Shown here in pieces: positions 61,949 to 64,000 of a DNA stretch of 64,000 nt; within the stretch, counting starts at the first letter, position 1; each line of letters starts with the position of its first letter. The stretch is from the NCBI GenBank assembly GCA_030770545.1, contig CM061105.1, positions 7,919,001 through 7,983,000 on the forward strand. Direction: 5' to 3'. Under the pieces are notes generated by a model, which saw nothing but the letters and a program-made list of their open reading frames with translations, did no database searches and had not been told where the DNA came from. The position numbers and the translations under genes are program-made. This DNA comes from Macropodus opercularis. Taxonomy: Eukaryota; Chordata; Actinopteri; Anabantiformes; Osphronemidae.

Positions 61949-63329
61949 TGGGCTTCTTTTAAACTATGAGATACATGTTACTCCACAGCGGGAGACGTTG
62001 AGCTACAACAAAGGTGCCCTCAAGAGAGAAGTAGAAACTGTTTTAAGTTCTTTGTAGAAATGATGACATCTACAGTTCAGCTGCGAAAACAAAGCTGCTT
62101 CACCACAAAATGGCACTAATTGGGAAGTTAACAAGAGTTGTAGTGTAATTTATTTCTCTTTTTGTGCTTTGCTCCTACTGCCTGCAACAAAGTTTGGTGA
62201 TTATACAGTATGTACAGTATTGTTAAATAGAGGAAAAATAGTAAAGTGACCAGAGAACAAACCGTCCTTATTTGTCTTTGTTTAAAGGCTTCGTGTGCGC
62301 TTTAATAGAAACAATGAATGAAACCCGAAGGTAAAAACCGTCACGCATAGTGCTAAACACCCGGATCAGCTCCTGTAGAGACTTCCAGCTCACAGTTTAC
62401 CTCTCAGACTCGCAGCTCTATCATGTTCACACAGCCACAGCAGGCAACTCTTTTCAGTGAGAAAGTTTTAGAAACTCAATGCATTCATCAGTAAACAGAT
62501 GGTGAACGTTGGGGCACATTTAGCGCCGTTAGAGAGCTAAAGAGAGATTCTTCTCAGGAGCTGTCACAGACTGAAAATAGAGCTAATGGAGAGACTATGA
62601 TTCACCATGTGGCCAAAACGAATTATAATAAACGTCAATATAGCTTAATAACTACTGCATGTTCAAACCAACAAGCAATCGTTCTATGTGTGTTTAAAAA
62701 TAAACTTAATTGTTACTTATTGAATGAATTTTGTGCTTAACAAACAAACAAACAAACCAGTGATTGTTGTAGTACTGTCAGCATAAAACCAGGAGCAGCC
62801 TGAACATCTCAGCAGGTCAACACAGACCAAACTGCATGTATGTCCAGAAACGTCTCCACACACTCACCCAGACCTGTGCTGTACCATCCCTTCAGCTTAA
62901 AGCGCAGAAATAGCTATAATAGCCCTTTTGTTATGCCCCATCTCATCCACTTTTGATATAATGCTCTCAGTCAAAGCACAAAAATATAACAAGTTTGACT
63001 TTAGCAGGTTCAAAATCTGTCACACTCCATTGCTTCGGCATTCACATTAAGTGAAACTACGTCCCAGCACCGTGTTTGTGTGGTGTGTCACATCATGACA
63101 ACATCAATGAGACAGCGTGACAGTAAGTAAAAAAACACAAAGCGCTTCCTGTTCTGACATGTGCTTCCCTTCAGCTTCATTAATTCTGTCTGGCCGCAGA
63201 CTGCAGGTAATGTTCTTGCACTCAGCGCTTTTGATCATAACTACTTTTTTTCTCAACTACACTGAATGTCTGTTGTGTTTGATGGAGAGTTGTACCCGTC
63301 CTCAGTGCTGCTGAATCAGATTCAAGGCA
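61948..63329. other. intron or intergenic, no gene seen
   Basis: AT-rich sequence with a small CAAA repeat near 62743-62757. No exon or RNA gene recognised. Confidence 0.5.
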
Positions 63330-63550
63330 TGAATGAAGTCAAACCAGCAAATTGTGATTATTCAAAGTCAAGTTTCATAAAGTGGCTGCTTATGTATCTT
63401 AATTATATTCATGACCCATGTGCAATTAAAGAGGACACCTTATGGCTATTTATTTAGTTCAAAGAGAATACAGAGAGAGAAAAAGCCTTAATTGTCTCAT
63501 TAATTACTCTCTGCATGAAATATTGTCCATACCAAAGTATCCACAGTCCC
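63330..63550. promoter_or_regulatory. candidate conserved noncoding element J
   Basis: Unique AT-rich block with CTTAATTATATTCATG, TGTGCAATTAAAGAGG, GCCTTAATTGTCTC and ATTAATTACTCTCTGC within 180 bp. It is followed by GA-rich sequence to 63830. Inference only. Confidence 0.4.
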
Positions 63551-64000
63551 TTTGTAACTCACAAAAGAAGGCAGGGGTGGGGGTGGCAGCAAAATAAAAC
63601 ACGTTTCAACCTCTTTCACAGGCAGACATAATGTTTGGAGAGAGGGAGACAAAGGAAAAGAGGGCAGGGGAAAACAGCAGTGGGAGGGAGAGCGAGGAGA
63701 TGATAGAGAAGTAAAGATAGAACTGAGTGAAAAAACAGCAACTTAAAGAGAGCAAGAGGCCAAAGAGATTCAAAATGAATGAACAGAGCGCAAATCAAAG
63801 CGAGAGAGAGACTGTGAGGTGGTGTTTGTCCAGGCCTTCTGGAGTCGGCCCAGTTCCCTCTCCCACCGAACGTGGTAAATAGCCTGTTTTAACACTCTGT
63901 TCAGACACTGAGACACGGCACAACAACAAACTAACCATCAACAGTAAATTAAAGGCTCCTCAGGGAAGCCACTGAGTAACACAGAGGAGGTGTTTTGGAG

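Noticed and set aside
1..64000. CRISPR arrays, operons, bacterial terminators, tRNA or rRNA genes
   Set aside because: The sequence is vertebrate nuclear DNA. No spaced direct repeats, tRNA cloverleaf or rRNA segment was recognised.

Overview
The window looks like nuclear DNA from a teleost fish, probably a compact percomorph-type genome. It carries vertebrate multi-exon genes with short introns and GT-AG junctions, many CA/GT microsatellites, and a remnant of a LINE of the type common in fish. The order dynamin 3 then SUCO on the same strand matches human 1q24.3 (DNM3-SUCO). The species cannot be named from this sequence. | Region 1 (1-10.4 kb) is the 3' half of dnm3 on the + strand. Twelve exons encode the end of the stalk, the PH domain, the GED and the proline-rich tail, followed by a probable 3'UTR. 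The 3.4 kb intron inside the PH domain holds, on the opposite strand, the hairpins of mir-199 and mir-214. This is the conserved Dnm3os arrangement, and it fixes the dynamin paralogue as dnm3, because mir-214 accompanies mir-199 only in DNM3. | Region 2 (10.4-22 kb) is the complete suco gene on the + strand. It has a CpG-rich promoter, a uORF whose stop overlaps the start codon, and 24 coding exons giving about 1,322 residues. The order is signal peptide, acidic spacer, SUN domain with a 21-nt microexon, a very large Glu/Pro/Ser-rich exon, coiled coil, one membrane segment and a basic cytosolic tail. A decayed LINE 3' end lies in one intron. CTCF-like motifs lie on both sides of the gene. | Region 3 (22-54.7 kb) has no convincing protein-coding gene. 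It is a gene-poor interval of simple repeats mixed with non-repetitive AT-rich blocks full of homeodomain-type (TAATTA, GATTA) and POU octamer motifs. These look like conserved noncoding regulatory elements, but that is inference, because no alignment could be run. | Region 4 (54.7-64 kb) starts with a promoter-like stretch: GC box, inverted CCAAT box, a perfect RFX X-box, a TATA box and a possible first exon ending in a consensus splice donor at 55,212. It may start a + strand gene whose body lies beyond the window. The rest is again intergenic or intronic DNA with enhancer-like blocks. | I found no sign of a novel multi-gene system. The most informative items are the antisense mir-199/214 locus with its mirror-miRNA potential, the suco uORF and microexon, the CTCF-like motifs around suco, and the candidate promoter at 55 kb.
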